DNA from: Sugiyamaella lignohabitans
Taxonomy: Eukaryota > Ascomycota > Dipodascomycetes > Dipodascales > Trichomonascaceae
Direction: 5' to 3'
Length of the DNA: 64,000 nt
NCBI RefSeq assembly: GCF_001640025.1
Contig: NC_031671.1
Span: 1-64,000, forward strand
The notes beneath the pieces were generated by a model. It saw only the letters and a program-made list of their open reading frames with translations. It searched no databases and was not told the origin of the DNA. Position numbers and translations under genes: made by a program. The number at the start of each line of letters is the position of its first letter. The first letter of the stretch is position 1. Shown piece by piece: positions 13,001 through 24,297 of the stretch.

Positions 13001-13838
13001 ACAGCAGACGGTGGTAATAGCGTCACTCCAAGTAGAGCTGCGTTTGTCTCTCGACAAATAGGAAATTAAAAGCCCTCTTGAATATTGAAAGCGATTTTCC
13101 TTGATTTTTGGGGACAAAAGTAGACTCTGTGCTACTTGAGAGTTCACTGCATATTGAGATATGTCGGATTGCTGGGGGCTCGGGATGAAGTGTGCATATG
13201 GAAGCTGTACATGATCCAAGGCAGAATCATTTCTATTATTCGATGTCAGTAAACTGGAATCATTGGTCAACAATGATCTGAGTTGTGCTATCTTTTTATC
13301 CCATTCTGTATCGTGATTCCTTGCCCGGAGCGGGTTGAAAAAACTAGGCGGGAATATTACTGCTTGCTTGATCAACAGAGGATCGCTTATGGACCATTCG
13401 TCGTGGAAATCAGCAAGCGCCTGAGAAGGGCTATCAGGAACCGAGTCCACATCTCCATCAGTAGAGTCCTCAGTCCTATTTCGAGAACCAGGGCGAGAGC
13501 CATCAGGGCGAGCGTAAGCTCCTTCCTCAACTGGGCTGTAAGCTGGTTGATCAGTTTGGCTATCAATCCCGTTCTTGAATCCATGTTCCTCTCCCATATC
13601 CAGTATGGGCGGCCATTGAGAAACATCCTGGTTCGAATCACTAAGTACCGAGTTCTGTAGAGGGTCAAATAAGACAAAATTGAGAAACGGAAACGCCAGT
13701 ATAAATGCAATTGCCGTGGGCCAAAGGATGTATTTGTAAGGCGAGTATATTACCCGCGAAGATATTTTTCGTAAAATCTAAATGTTAGAATCAAAAGCCT
13801 GTAATATTTATAGTGGTTCATTGACCCACACTTACCAT
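10076..13838 (-). CDS. SCP1: SREBP cleavage-activating protein (SCAP/Scp1) with sterol-sensing domain
   Basis: Exons 13838-13836 and 13777-10076 encode 1234 residues. The first exon is only the ATG codon; the intron (13778-13835) starts GTAAGTG and ends TTCTAACATTTAG. Without it the frame runs back to a stop with no ATG, but contains a clear first membrane helix (YKYILWPTAIAFILAFPFL). The sterol-sensing domain spans about residues 290-455, including IENTLTLINSV and YFTAVLSVDIRRLEL, which match the corresponding SCAP segments. Further helices and WD40-like repeats follow from about 670. SCAP escorts membrane-bound SREBP from ER to Golgi when sterol is low. It is lost in many budding yeasts but kept in Yarrowia relatives. 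An ATG inside exon 2 (13597) would drop the first helix, so I prefer the spliced start. Confidence 0.9.
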
Positions 13839-16766
13839 AACAAATATATCATATCCAGCTGAACCACTTGAATCATGTACGAGTTCCTTGTTTACTGGGT
13901 GAGTTGCCGGGCTATGCCAGCGCTAATTGTTGTCTTTTTTTCAATCAGGATTTTGTGGAAAGGTGAGGTTGGAAAATAAATAGACCGGTGAACTGGAAGA
14001 GAGTAGCCGCCGAATTATAGTTTAGTAGCTGACTTTCGATGGAGCAAGAGTCTTTTAAATAAATAACTGCACAACCTGTACAACATATACTGATATCCAC
14101 AATGAAGAGATATATAAATATATATATCGTACGATGTTTAACAAAAAATAAATTAACACAATAACGAAAAAAAAGGGCAGAACCAACGCAAAAGAAGATC
14201 AATTGATAACGCCAATAAAAAAAGGTCACCACAAAAACCTGGTAAATATTACTGCCTGTACTCAATACTATGTTTTTGCTCTAGTGCTTTCGCTGAATGA
14301 TAAAACTCTAATTTTTCTCCGGTAGCTACTAAAGCACTGGTGTCTGATCTAATTAGGTCCGCATTTCGCCAGCTGCATATGCCGATATAAAGCTCTTAAC
14401 AGGCTGGGGCGAGGTGCATAACTGTCAGATCTGACGTGCCGGCCCTGCTAGCCGACGCTGTAATAGCTGCCGTTTCGGATCGCAATAGCGGCACACCAGA
14501 GAAATTGTAGGCCTAATAGCACAACTCGGACATAGCAAGAATTTTATCCCCACTATTGTCGGATCGAAGCTAAGAGAGCAATCGTTGCTATTTGGGTACT
14601 GGGCCTTGGCCATGAACCCAGAACTCCTCTGGATCTGCTTAAGGCGGGTTCAAGAGAGTAACGTACTCATGCCCAGTAAAAGGGAGTTTATAAATTCATG
14701 GACCCGAAGGTCAGGAACACAATAAAATTTACCATTCTTCGCCGGATGTCGGATGATTGGCGGACAATGGTCGGGTCACCTATTGCAGGCTGCACTAGTG
14801 GCAGCAACATTTGCAGCGATCGATGCAAGATAATCACAGGAATGGAGATAACGCGAGTTAGCTTATGGAGTAGTTCATTGTCATAGCACATCACTGGGTG
14901 TTTAGAATGTTGATATAGGGGCCAGGCCCTCTCCACGTGGTTAGTCAGTGCATTACAGCGGAGCCCTAATGTACCAAGAAACTGGACCTTCCTTCTTTGG
15001 GTGGAATCGTGGCTTGTATATTTTTCCATCCCTTTAATTCTCTCAAAGAACTGAACAATTATGAGACCTGTGTAATTATATAAATGGCTAGATGGAAGAT
15101 AAAGTTCTCATTATAATAGAGGAGGGAGTGAATCAAAACTATATGTCAAGATATAGATACGTTACTCAACGTCAACAATTGAAGATTGACGACACGCCAA
15201 GTTTTTGGAATAACCAAATATGTCGCCAAACGTGTGGATCAAGAACATGATAAAGTATACTAAATTTTGGTAACAGAAAACTGTACAGAATATGTATTCC
15301 GTCAAATTTCTGCTCATCAAACAGTCAACGATGATCGCTCTTGGTGAATTGATTGCCATATCGAAGAAATTGGAAGTATCTATCGTCATATCATTTGTCG
15401 TGCCTGTTGTAATCTCCTGTCGTCTGATTCCCATATATGAAACACATGACGTATAAAAAGATTCAACGTTTTCTCTGGAGCCGTAAACATGTTCTAGCTT
15501 ATTGCCAGTGAAGGTTATGTAGTCAATTGTACATACTAATCCTCAAAAAGGCTATGGTACAAATAAGTAGAAGAATAAAAGATATTCAAATCTCACCTAT
15601 ATAATTTTGGAGCAGTGATTCCATACCGGAAGCACCCTCTTACGGCACAGTTGTCTGATTCGAAGCTCTTAATAGCATTATTCCCAATGGCTGATCGACT
15701 GGAAACTATCGCCATTAAAGCTGAGTATCGTGAAGTACCAATTCATATGGCATGCATTTCTTAGCATTTCTTAGCAAAAGCAAGCAGGCTTCAAACATCA
15801 GCAGCCACCATAATAAGAAATCAGTATATACAGAACAACCCGAATTGTGCTGGTATTTATCACATTAAATCGCAGCGGGTGGTGATCCACGGACAGTTTG
15901 AAGCATCTTGCAGAATCAGCATGCATATCCGCCAATTATAGATAGAGCACCTGCATTTTTCACCTGCCAGCTGCCAACTGCTGAGCAGATAGCGAGGCTT
16001 TATCGTAATTACGGCAATGAACCCAAAAGATTGGTCACAACCAAGGGTGATTACCAGGCTGTTTATTCACACCCATAAAAAAGAAAAGCATAAAGTATAA
16101 TCCATGGCTATCCAAAAAAACATCTTTAAGCTTTAAGTGACCCAATTTTCACTAGCATTTAAAACCCCTTACAAACCAAGATAGGCCTCGGTGCGCCATG
16201 GAAGTCTGTCGAACTTTTCACAACGATTATCACTGCCTGTTTTGGAACGGTTGGGACAGATTAATGCGTATAAGTGGAAGGTTTTGCACGATAAAAAAAA
16301 TTACCACAACCGTGGCTGCGTCTATTTGTATATAATAGAGCAGTTATAGATTATTCCAGGCTCTTGATCTTGGTACATATATATAAATATTTACGTCAGT
16401 CCGGTTTGTTGCTAGATTTTTCTTTTTATAAAGCAGTTCAAGCTAGAGAGGAGGAGTTTTCCAATACCTCAGATCAAACGGTTTCTTGACTTCAAACATC
16501 ATTTATTTATCTTTTCAATTTTCTAGTCTTACGGGTTGACACCTTCACTAGCATTTGTCAGACTTCATCATATCATTGGATCATTAGTGTCAAGTAGTAT
16601 CAAGGGTTCCTCAACTGATAATAACGACACACTAATTCCTACAACTATCATATCATACAAATCAACAATATATTAGTACGAACGACGTAGGCTATAGCAG
16701 CGTTCTAGTTACTAAGCAAAGTATTTGATTTCAACAAGATAAACAAACTATCACAACAAATTCAAA
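13839..16766. other. Long divergent intergenic region between SCAP and the Hsp40 gene
   Basis: About 2.9 kb separates two divergent genes. Several 60-113-codon frames occur on both strands, but they are low in complexity or resemble nothing. A TATAAA at about 16427-16432 precedes the Hsp40 start by roughly 335 bases and is a candidate promoter element. No tRNA, repeat element or spliced gene was recognised. Confidence 0.5.
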
Positions 16767-17999
16767 ATGGTCAAGGATACCAAACTTTACGACATTCTCG
16801 GTGTTTCACCAGACGCTACAGATAGTCAAATCAAAAAGGCATACCGTGTTAATGCTCTTAAATACCACCCTGATAAAAATCAACACTCACCTGAAGCTGC
16901 TGATAAGTTCAAGGAGGTATCCAGTGCCTACGAAGTTCTTTCAGACGAGCAAAAGAGACAAGTTTACGATACTTATGGTATGGAGGGACTGAGTGGTCAA
17001 GGTGGTCCTGATATGGGCAATGCCGAAGACCTGTTCTCACACTTCTTTGGTGGAATGGGAGGTATGGGCGGCATGGGAGGCATGTTTGGAGGCGGTGCTC
17101 CATCTGGTCCTCGTAAATCTAAGGATATCATGCACGCTATCAGAGCTACCTTGGAAGACCTCTACAAGGGAAAGGTATCCAAGTTGGCTCTTAAGAAGAC
17201 TGTCATCTGTAAGACCTGTGACGGTAAGGGTGGTAAAGAAGGTGCTGTCAAGACATGTCCTGGTTGTAAGGGTCAAGGTATGAAGTTCGTTACCAGACAA
17301 ATGGGTAACGTTATCCAAAGATTCCAAACTGTCTGTCCCGACTGTAACGGAGAGGGTCAAATCATCGATCCTAAGGACAGATGTAAGACCTGTTTGGGTA
17401 AGAAGACCACTGAGGAGAAGAAGATTCTTCAAGTACACATTGACAAGGGTATGGCCAATGGTCAGAAGATTGTATTCCAAGGTGAGGGTGATCAAGGCCC
17501 TGGCATTATTCCTGGAGACGTTATCTTTGTTGTTAATGAACAACCTCATGAGAAATTCGAGCGTCGTGGCGATGACCTGCTCTATAAGGTCAAGATTGAT
17601 CTGTTGACTGCTCTTGCTGGTGGTAGTTTTGGAATCAAGCACTTGGACGGTGAGTGGCTCAAGGTTGAAATCATCCCCGGTGAGGTCATTGCTCCCGGTT
17701 CATTCAAACTTATTGAAGGCAAGGGTATGCCTTCGTACAGACACCACAACTTCGGTAACATGATCGTTGAATTTGAGGTTGAGTTCCCCAAGGATAACTT
17801 CGCTACCCCAGAACAATTGGCTGCCCTCGAAACTGTCCTACCACCCCGAGCCAAGCTCGAAATTCCTGCCGACGTCCACGCCGAGGAGGTCATTCTGGCC
17901 GACCTCGACCCCTCAAAGTACCAATCTGGCGGCGCCATGGAGGAAGACGACGACGACATGCACGCTGGCGGCGAGAGAGTCCAATGTGCCAGTCAGTAA
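16767..17999 (+). CDS. YDJ1: Type I Hsp40 co-chaperone, Ydj1 family
   Basis: This 410-residue protein is a class I J-domain protein that stimulates Hsp70 ATPase and delivers unfolded clients in the cytosol and at organelle surfaces. The order is J domain (1-70, HPD at residues 34-36), a Gly/Phe- and Gly/Met-rich linker (about 70-115), a zinc-finger region with four Cys motifs ([32 protein letters not shown]) and C-terminal substrate domains. It ends CASQ, a CaaX farnesylation box, which fits Ydj1 and tethering to ER membranes. Length matches the family (about 409 residues). CTG codons at 17577 and 17601 fall at conserved Leu sites, arguing against CTG reassignment. A GC hairpin element starts 78 bases after the stop. 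Confidence 0.97.
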   Translation: MVKDTKLYDILGVSPDATDSQIKKAYRVNALKYHPDKNQHSPEAADKFKEVSSAYEVLSDEQKRQVYDTYGMEGLSGQGGPDMGNAEDLFSHFFGGMGGMGGMGGMFGGGAPSGPRKSKDIMHAIRATLEDLYKGKVSKLALKKTVICKTCDGKGGKEGAVKTCPGCKGQGMKFVTRQMGNVIQRFQTVCPDCNGEGQIIDPKDRCKTCLGKKTTEEKKILQVHIDKGMANGQKIVFQGEGDQGPGIIPGDVIFVVNEQPHEKFERRGDDLLYKVKIDLLTALAGGSFGIKHLDGEWLKVEIIPGEVIAPGSFKLIEGKGMPSYRHHNFGNMIVEFEVEFPKDNFATPEQLAALETVLPPRAKLEIPADVHAEEVILADLDPSKYQSGGAMEEDDDDMHAGGERVQCASQ

Positions 18000-18077
18000 A
18001 CACGCGGATGCATTTTTTTAATAGAGATAGAAAACTAATACACATGGTCTTTGCACATACTTATTAGGGGCCGGCAT

Positions 18078-18251
18078 GCCTCCGGCGGCTGGGGCTCCGC
18101 CCCAGACCCTGGTTGCTCCTCTCGCTTCGCTCGAGTCGGGCGTCGAGGTCTCACGAAGCGAAAATTTTCCTTGTGGGGGCTTCCCCAAGCCCGACTCGAG
18201 CGAAGCGAGAGGAGCAATGGGGTCTGGGGCGGAGCCCCAGCCGCCGGAGGC
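18078..18251. repeat. GC-rich paired hairpin element, copy 1 (two-armed)
   Basis: This 174-bp inverted repeat starts GCCTCCGGCGG and ends CCGCCGGAGGC. Both arms carry the CTGGGGC/GCCCCAG micro-hairpin (loops TCC and GGA, mutually complementary) and the CTCTCGCTTCGCTCGAG tip, about 60 bp per arm. It lies 78 bases after the Hsp40 stop in a convergent gap. Confidence 0.95.
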
Positions 18252-18484
18252 AGGTGTGGTTCAACAGAAAGCAAGTCTCTATAAGGGCATTAGGGGATAT
18301 ATCATTAGAATACTCGTGCAACGAGTGATGCATCGGCAGAAGGGACAGCGAGAACCAGCGTCGCTGGCTTGTGAGCGAATGGCGTGAAGTAGCAAATAAA
18401 ATATGGTGCAAACGATGACAAGAAATTATAGTGTAAAAGAACATGCTGACACCTTTTAGGTCTTGGACAATTGGCCAAAATCTG
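18252..18484. other. Remainder of the convergent gap before the phosphatase gene
   Basis: This is the shared 3' region of the Hsp40 and phosphatase genes beyond the GC element. No gene is seen. With the element and the bases before it the whole gap is about 485 bases. Confidence 0.5.
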
Positions 18485-19930
18485 TTAGTGGTTGACGGCG
18501 GTGGTGGGCGTGGATGGCGGTGGGGACGCAAGCGAGTAGCCTGATGCCGAGGGAATCAGGTCATCGTCGTAGGATGATGGTGGTGACGATAGCGAGGGGC
18601 CTAATGACGTCGACACACCTGGATTCTCCGGATTACGCTTTAGCATTCTAGCCCAATCTATCAGTTGGAACATCAGAGTCATGTTCGGCGAAATGTTAGG
18701 CGATCGCTTCTTGACATGGTCATAGGCGGTATTAAGATCGCATTTGTCTTGTCTCATGACGTATGCTACAACCAGTGAGGCAGACCGCGATACACCACAT
18801 TGACAGTGCACAAGGATCTTTTTGCCTTCAGCACTGCGGCTGGATATGAGATCAGTCAGACGGGCAAGGTCAGGCGTCAGCTTGGATGTGTGATCCCAAG
18901 GAACGTAAATGTACTCGGGTGTGGTTCTTCCGTTGAGACTTTCGGAAGATGCGAGTCCAAAAGCTGCAGTTGTAGAAGACTGGGTGATAGGGCTAGATAG
19001 ATCTCGCAGAGTCATTTCATCAGTCTCTTCTTCGCAATCGTTTTCAGATGAAAGCTCTTCGTTGAGGTTCGGCGTTGAATTGACTGAACTGGGTGGTGAG
19101 TTTTCTGGATACCCAGTAGGCGAGAAACATGTATCCTCAGTATGGGTCGAAGTTGACGAAAGTGGTGAACATGACAGGTTGGATGTGAAAGATGAGGATG
19201 AAGAAGATGAAGACCGAGCACCCTTTACGAAGGGGGCTGGTGGTGGGGGAGCCATTGGCGAGGATATTTCTTTTGAAAGCCGACTTGTTTGCTCAAAGGG
19301 ATTAGGGACTTCTCGAGCTACATTGACAATCACATCAAACTGGCTGGCAGTTTGAATAGATGGCTCGGAATATAAATAAATATTTGGCTCTCGAACGAGA
19401 ACCGGTCCATTTGGATAGGGGTTTTCAGCAGGCATGACTTCAAAATTAGTATTTGTCGATGTTTTTAGTGGTTGTTGGTAATAGTAGTAAGAGTTGCTAT
19501 TTTGAGGCTCTGTTGAACCTATATTTGGTAATGAAGAGCCTGAACTGAATTGTGGAAATTGTTGATAATGTAGTGTCGTAGTAGTTGTAGTTGATGAGCT
19601 TGAACTAGACGCTCGATATATGCTGTTGGAATCGCTATCCAGATATACAACATTGGGAGTGATGTTCGAGCCAGCTCCAGAACCAGCTCCAGAACAGGTG
19701 TCTGTACTTGTAGAACTGGTACCAGTACAACCGGATGAGTATTCAGGGAATGACGACGCGCCAGATGACCGCCGGTAAGTCGCAGACTCTAGTGGAGGAA
19801 TCTTTTGTGGGCTTATTGGGATAGATATCGACAGAGAGCTGGCATTTCTATTTCGAGTGGACGAACGATGTGATTTAGGGTTGGAAAATGAGTTGGGTGA
19901 AATTGGCGGGGATATATGAGGGCTTTTCAT
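18485..19930 (-). CDS. MSG5: Dual-specificity MAP kinase phosphatase, Msg5/Pmp1 type
   Basis: This 481-residue protein has a Ser/Thr/Tyr-rich N-terminal half and a split dual-specificity phosphatase domain. The domain opens at about residue 195 with FDVIVNVAREVPNPF, is interrupted by about 115 low-complexity residues, and resumes near 330 with YIYVPWDHTSKLTPDLARL. The active site HCQCGVSRSA (Cys about 374, Arg about 380) fits HCx5R. Such enzymes dephosphorylate Thr and Tyr of MAPKs; Msg5 acts on Slt2 and Fus3 in Saccharomyces. An interrupted domain of this sort is also my recollection for fungal Msg5 proteins. The start is the first ATG of the frame. Which MAPK it targets here cannot be told from sequence. 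Confidence 0.88.
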   Translation of the reverse strand: MKSPHISPPISPNSFSNPKSHRSSTRNRNASSLSISIPISPQKIPPLESATYRRSSGASSFPEYSSGCTGTSSTSTDTCSGAGSGAGSNITPNVVYLDSDSNSIYRASSSSSSTTTTTTLHYQQFPQFSSGSSLPNIGSTEPQNSNSYYYYQQPLKTSTNTNFEVMPAENPYPNGPVLVREPNIYLYSEPSIQTASQFDVIVNVAREVPNPFEQTSRLSKEISSPMAPPPPAPFVKGARSSSSSSSSFTSNLSCSPLSSTSTHTEDTCFSPTGYPENSPPSSVNSTPNLNEELSSENDCEEETDEMTLRDLSSPITQSSTTAAFGLASSESLNGRTTPEYIYVPWDHTSKLTPDLARLTDLISSRSAEGKKILVHCQCGVSRSASLVVAYVMRQDKCDLNTAYDHVKKRSPNISPNMTLMFQLIDWARMLKRNPENPGVSTSLGPSLSSPPSSYDDDLIPSASGYSLASPPPSTPTTAVNH

Positions 19931-21187
19931 TGTGAAAAGTCCTTCAAAACAACGATATTTTGCTTTGTCTTGTCGTATATAGGTCGCTTTTCAGTTGTAT
20001 AAAGTTGGTTGCTCTTGTTATTAGATGTGAATTCGCGAATGTATTCAGACAGTTGGATCTTCGAATAGCTAGTTGTGATACACGCTATTTGCTCGTATTA
20101 TTAGTTGCTTTTCTCTTGCTAGTACTTTGTTGACTGCCTTGATATTAATGTTGCTTGCTTTGCTTCAGTTGTTGACGTTATGAAGTCGAGTCTGTCTATT
20201 GGTGTTGTGCCCGCCAAACACCGCAATATTGCCGCTATTGAAATAAAAGGTGCTATAAGACAGAACTAAAGGGGTCAAAAGGAAAAGTCGGAGAAAAAAC
20301 CAAATAAACCAAAAAACGAGCCCGAATCAACTTTGAAATCAGTCAAGAAACAACTTGACAAATCAACCTCAAAAATTCAAAAATATAGATAGACAATAAT
20401 GAAGCACGACTTGACCAGTCAAATCAAAATCCAATACTTTCTGAAATAAAAGCCCTAGTGAGATAGATTATGAATAAAAATTATGGTACAAATCAGAGAG
20501 TTGACTTTTTTTTCTGTTACCGCTTTGACGTTCTTGAGAGCTCGAACAAAAGACCTGAGACAGTAATGTGCTATTTTTGTATCTCGACTGAGACAGCGGA
20601 CCGAAGGAGTGACAGAACAGCTAAAAAAAGCAGGTTTTAAAAAAAAGATAACTCAGTGGTGACGAGTAGTGCAAGTCGAGTCGTCAAAATTCGCTTGTTG
20701 ATTGATGAAATATTTATCACCACAAAGAAGAACTAGTAATAATGTAGTGTGTGTAGTGATAGACCAGGTAGCGGCAGCACAGAGATAATAACAGTGATAG
20801 CAGCAGTACGAGCCGTGGTAATAATATATTTTATTTTGTTGTAGGACTTAGGGTTTTTTAGGCGGTAGGGTGTTTTCTATGCCTGAATAATATGTAATGT
20901 ACCTTAGTTAAGTCGATCAAAATGGTAATCCTCGTCACATTGCAGCACGGGTAATTGTTCTATAGCTGCTGGTTGCTAGTGGCTATTGTGGATAAGTACA
21001 GCATGAATTTATCCACTTATACTTGCCACTGGACTAAGACTAGATTCTATAGCAATTGTTGTTTTTTATGCTCTTTGTTGATGAATTTTTTACAATCGGC
21101 GTTGTGGTAGGAGGGAGGCTGGTACTAGCATTTGACCTGCTCGATCAGCTGTCTTCTCTGCTCTGCTGTCACTGCTGCGGTAGGGGA

Positions 21188-21226
<39 letters not shown>

Positions 21227-21572
21227 GTAGCAGCATTTGAGGCAGTTTCAGTCGCACAATTGCTGACTGCACCAGTTGTAGACTGATTGCCACTGCCACT
21301 ACCATTGCTACTGCCAATACCCTGCCCATGCTGCTATCTTCTCTGGCCGGCACGTCGACCAAAAAAAGCATTAAAAAAATTAAGTTAAAATTGTTAAATT
21401 ATACCAGATTCTACCAGCTGCTGTAAACGACTATTCTGGACAATTGCGGTCCTCCCCAGTGCTCAATCGACTCGAAATTCGTCCTGGCCAGCCTTCCTTG
21501 GCATGAACGAGCCCTGAACGGGCAACTGATTTTATTTTTGGGTTGAATTTAATAGCAACTGAACTGGGTTTT
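19931..21572. other. Phosphatase promoter side and intergenic sequence
   Basis: About 1.6 kb upstream of the phosphatase gene contains no recognisable coding sequence. It is rich in A/T runs and holds a CAG/GCA microsatellite at 21191-21226. The frame at 21056-21286 is open because of that repeat and is not credible as a gene. Confidence 0.5.
21191..21226 (+). repeat. Trinucleotide (GCA)12 microsatellite
   Basis: About twelve uninterrupted GCA units are followed by GCGGTAGCAGCA. The tract is in intergenic DNA between the phosphatase and MICOS genes. Confidence 0.9.
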
Positions 21573-21634
21573 GCCTCCGGCGGCTGGGGCTCCGCCCCAG
21601 ACCCCGCTGCTCCTCTCGCTGCGCTCGAGTCGGC
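21573..21634. repeat. GC-rich hairpin element, copy 2 (solo left arm)
   Basis: A single arm starts GCCTCCGGCGG, holds the CTGGGGC/GCCCCAG hairpin (loop TCC) and ends with the CTCTCGC-TGC-GCTCGAG tip, the only copy with TGC at that triplet. No matching right arm lies within 400 bases. Confidence 0.92.
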
Positions 21635-22049
21635 ATGCCTCATCCCCAGTTAATATCGATAACCGGCGGCAGCCTGATAGGAGTACCAGGCGGAAATGCA
21701 CTCGATCCAGCCCAGCTGGCTAAAATTAACACAAAGAACTGGATATCGAGTGCTCGTGAGCTAAATTTTTCACCCCTTTATATTATATCCCATTTGGGAA
21801 CATAGTTAATTTAAGAGTGCTGCAATTTCACCATATTTGTCCCAAGATGATCATGCCCTTAAAACGGTTTCTATTCTTGGTACCTGTACAGGGCAGGGGT
21901 TGCATCTGTAGGTGGTTGGTTCCTGCCTCTTCATGCCTGTCTGCATCAAACCCCACTGCAGTGCCCTGCAACCTGCTGCACCAGGTGCGAGCCACTTACC
22001 GCTCCCCTGGACCATTTCGACGCTGAATTCTACCCAGGGCCGGGGAAAT

Positions 22050-22189
22050 GCCTCCGGCGGCTGGGGCGCTGCCCCAGACCCCGTTGTGCTCCGCTTTGCG
22101 GAGCTTGCTCACCCGATTCCCCCCACGCTCGACTCGAGCGCAGCGAGAGGAGCAGCGGGGTCTGGGGCGGAGCCCCAGCCGCCGGAGGC
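22050..22189. repeat. GC-rich paired hairpin element, copy 3 (two-armed, mixed tips)
   Basis: This is a 140-bp element. The left arm has hairpin loop GCT and the tip GCTCCGC-TTT-GCGGAGC. The right arm has loop GGA and the GACTCGAGC-GCA-GCGAGAGG tip. The arms pair over the core but not at the tips. Confidence 0.93.
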
Positions 22190-22877
22190 ACAGTCCCCAG
22201 ACCCCCCAGACCGCCCTAGAGACCCCCTGACTGGTTTGTGACACTTGTCGCCTTTAGCTTGTTTCATATTCGCATATATGCATGTCTTCCTCTGGTCTAG
22301 TAGTTTATTTTTTTTTCTCATATTTTTTTAGTCGGTTGAAGTTCGTGCTGTAAATAATATGGGTTAGGCTTTATTCATTGGGAGGAGGAGACTGAAGCGA
22401 GATATTATAGCGATTAAGCGACCCACGAGGTTTTTCTAGGGCGGTTTAAATCCGCCTGAATCCCAACCAGATCACGAGCTGAAATCTTTGATACAAACAA
22501 TGTTTTGAAAACCCGACTCGTTTGATGGGCCTGGCTGGAGTAGGGGACTATCCGGAGGTCACGTTAGCGATCCAAGTAGGTCTGTGTAATAGCACGAACC
22601 ACACTATCGGTTTAAAGTTGGCTTGCTGTCAATGCGCCAGCTCAAACAACCGTATCGGCGAGTGCTAAGCTTTATTTCCCTGCTTAATCGATATAATCAA
22701 AGGCACGATGCATGCCCATGATACGTGAGACAGGCGGGAATCAGCAGCACCTTCGCATGCTCAGGCGGGTGTGGCCCGTATAACAGGGGCTTTTAAGTTC
22801 ATCCCACTCGCAACCGTGCGTAACCACAGCACCGCGGCAGCACGACCCCCATTCCTTGCCTGGTGGGACGGGGTGCT
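22190..22877. other. Intergenic sequence between element copies 3 and 4
   Basis: No gene, RNA gene or promoter is recognised in these 690 bases. Confidence 0.45.
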
Positions 22878-23081
22878 GCCTCCGGCGGCTGGGGCGCCTG
22901 CCCCAGACCCCGTTGTGCTCCGCTTCGCGGAGCTCCTGAGACCGTAATTGTATCAGCAGAATAGTTTGTGAGATACAGTGGATCGAACTACTGCTCGTGG
23001 AAGTTTGCTAGGGCCACGACCCGACTCGAGCGCAGCGAGAGGAGCAGCGGGGTCTGGGGCGGAGCCCCAGCCGCCGGAGGC
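22878..23081. repeat. GC-rich paired hairpin element, copy 4 (two-armed, mixed tips)
   Basis: This is a 204-bp element, the longest simple copy. The left arm has a 4-nt hairpin loop (GCCT) and the tip GCTCCGC-TTC-GCGGAGC; the right arm has loop GGA and a GCA-type tip. The flanks are also partly inverted (GGTGGGACGGG on the left, CCCGTCCACC on the right). It ends 61 bases from the MICOS gene stop. Confidence 0.93.
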
Positions 23082-23142
23082 ACATCTCCCGTCCACCACA
23101 TATTAAAAAAATTGAGAAATGCCATTAGATTCAGATGTTAAA

Positions 23143-23877
23143 TTACTTTTTGTTGTTAGAGGATGAGGACGAGCCGATTTGCAGGCCGGTGGACTCGGCC
23201 ACGAACTGGCGCACCGAGTGGACGCCGGACTCGAGCGACGATTGTGATTGTTCGGCAGCAGATTTGGCTGATTCTGCAAGTGATTCGACCTGGTTCTGGA
23301 TTTGGATATGTGTGTCGGCAATAGCAGGCGACTTTTGCTCAAAAGACCAGACTAAGGCCCGGGTGTTGTTGAATGTCTTAGGGAGGAAGTAGCTGAATGC
23401 GCCGAGTCCAAAAATAACAGGAGTCACTGTTCGAAGAACAAATCCTCTACGACGAGCAAAAATAGATCCACTTAACGCGCCAATGAGAATATAGATTCCA
23501 CCAGGGAGAATGTCCTCGTTTTCGTCCTTTAAGTTCGACACGGTCGAAGTCACGCTTCTCTCGGCTTGCAAATACGTTTGAAAACTGTCGTCGACCTTGG
23601 CTTGCACGGTCTGGCTCTGTTCATAGACCCACTTGCGTGCCACTTCAATGTTCTCTTCTAAGAATTTCGACGACTTGATGGGTGTATTACCGACGTATTC
23701 CGTGTTGATCAGCTGTGTCTCTTCTGGCTGGACTACTACAACGGTTTCCTCGTTCTTCTCTTCATCGTCATAAATGGGCTTCTTGCTATCGGCCATGGCT
23801 ACTGGAATAGCCGAGTAGCTGACAATACCAGCTCCAAGTAGAGTCAGCAATTGTTTCTGACCAGTTAGTAACTTCAT
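23143..23877 (-). CDS. MIC27: MICOS complex subunit of the Mic26/Mic27 (apolipoprotein O-like) family
   Basis: This 244-residue protein belongs to the APOO/Mic26-Mic27 family of the inner mitochondrial membrane. Mic27 supports Mic10 oligomers at crista junctions and binds cardiolipin in known members. The sequence shows a short N-terminus ending in a small hydrophobic stretch, an acidic segment, and helices with YEQSQTVQAKVDDSFQ. A Gly-rich membrane hairpin follows at about 125-170 (LPGGIYILIGALSGSIFARR and FGLGAFSYFLP), then a Ser/Gln-rich tail ending SSSSSNNKK. The Gly-rich pair of helices with an RRR turn is the family hallmark. Whether it is orthologous to Mic26 or Mic27 is not settled. 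A GC hairpin element lies 61 bases past the stop. Confidence 0.88.
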   Translation of the reverse strand: MKLLTGQKQLLTLLGAGIVSYSAIPVAMADSKKPIYDDEEKNEETVVVVQPEETQLINTEYVGNTPIKSSKFLEENIEVARKWVYEQSQTVQAKVDDSFQTYLQAERSVTSTVSNLKDENEDILPGGIYILIGALSGSIFARRRGFVLRTVTPVIFGLGAFSYFLPKTFNNTRALVWSFEQKSPAIADTHIQIQNQVESLAESAKSAAEQSQSSLESGVHSVRQFVAESTGLQIGSSSSSNNKK

Positions 23878-24297
23878 TCAGTTGTGCCCATAGTCCCTCC
23901 CAATTTTCCAGTCATCCTGCAATTGGCGCTTCGGGGACTTTAAATATCAATTACGGTTTTCACATTTTGCCCAACTTACGCTATAAAATGCTCTTGATGC
24001 CATTTTGTATATGTTCGACAGGCTCGCTCTTCTCCGGTGCTACCACAATTCGATCCTGCTTCTACTTCATCTATCAACGCCATTTTTCGTCACAGCCGCG
24101 ACACCCTTATTGGATCAAGTTGGATGTTAGGGTTAAGCTAACACCAAGCATGAACCATGCAAGGACGCTTAGAACGACGCAGGGTCCGGTGCATCTCGAA
24201 ATGAAACATGTGATAATTACACCATTTAGATTTAAATCTCGGCTATTTCACGGTCCCGACTACTGAACTTTTGACGGCTGCTTCGGGGAAGGGATGT
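23878..24297. other. Promoter side of the MICOS gene
   Basis: About 420 bases lie between the MICOS start and GC element copy 5. A 99-codon plus-strand frame (23967-24266) resembles no protein and runs into the element, so it is not called. Confidence 0.5.

Noticed and set aside
13387..13710. Minus-strand frame starting MHLYWRFRFS over the SCAP N-terminus
   Set aside because: It is a shadow of the real SCAP frame, which carries the first membrane helix through the same DNA.
13945..14265. Minus-strand 106-codon frame rich in Phe, Tyr and Ile
   Set aside because: It is AT-rich chance sequence without family resemblance, lying in a divergent promoter region.
18078..18251. Classical MITE with target-site duplication
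   Set aside because: The element has inverted arms but I could not see direct duplications at the flanks of the copies examined, and no transposase gene is in the window.
18076..18387. Frames with peptides such as PPAAGAPPQTL or RRLGLRPRPRCSSRF, recurring at many loci
   Set aside because: They are six-frame translations of the GC hairpin element. Their recurrence reflects the DNA repeat, not a protein family.
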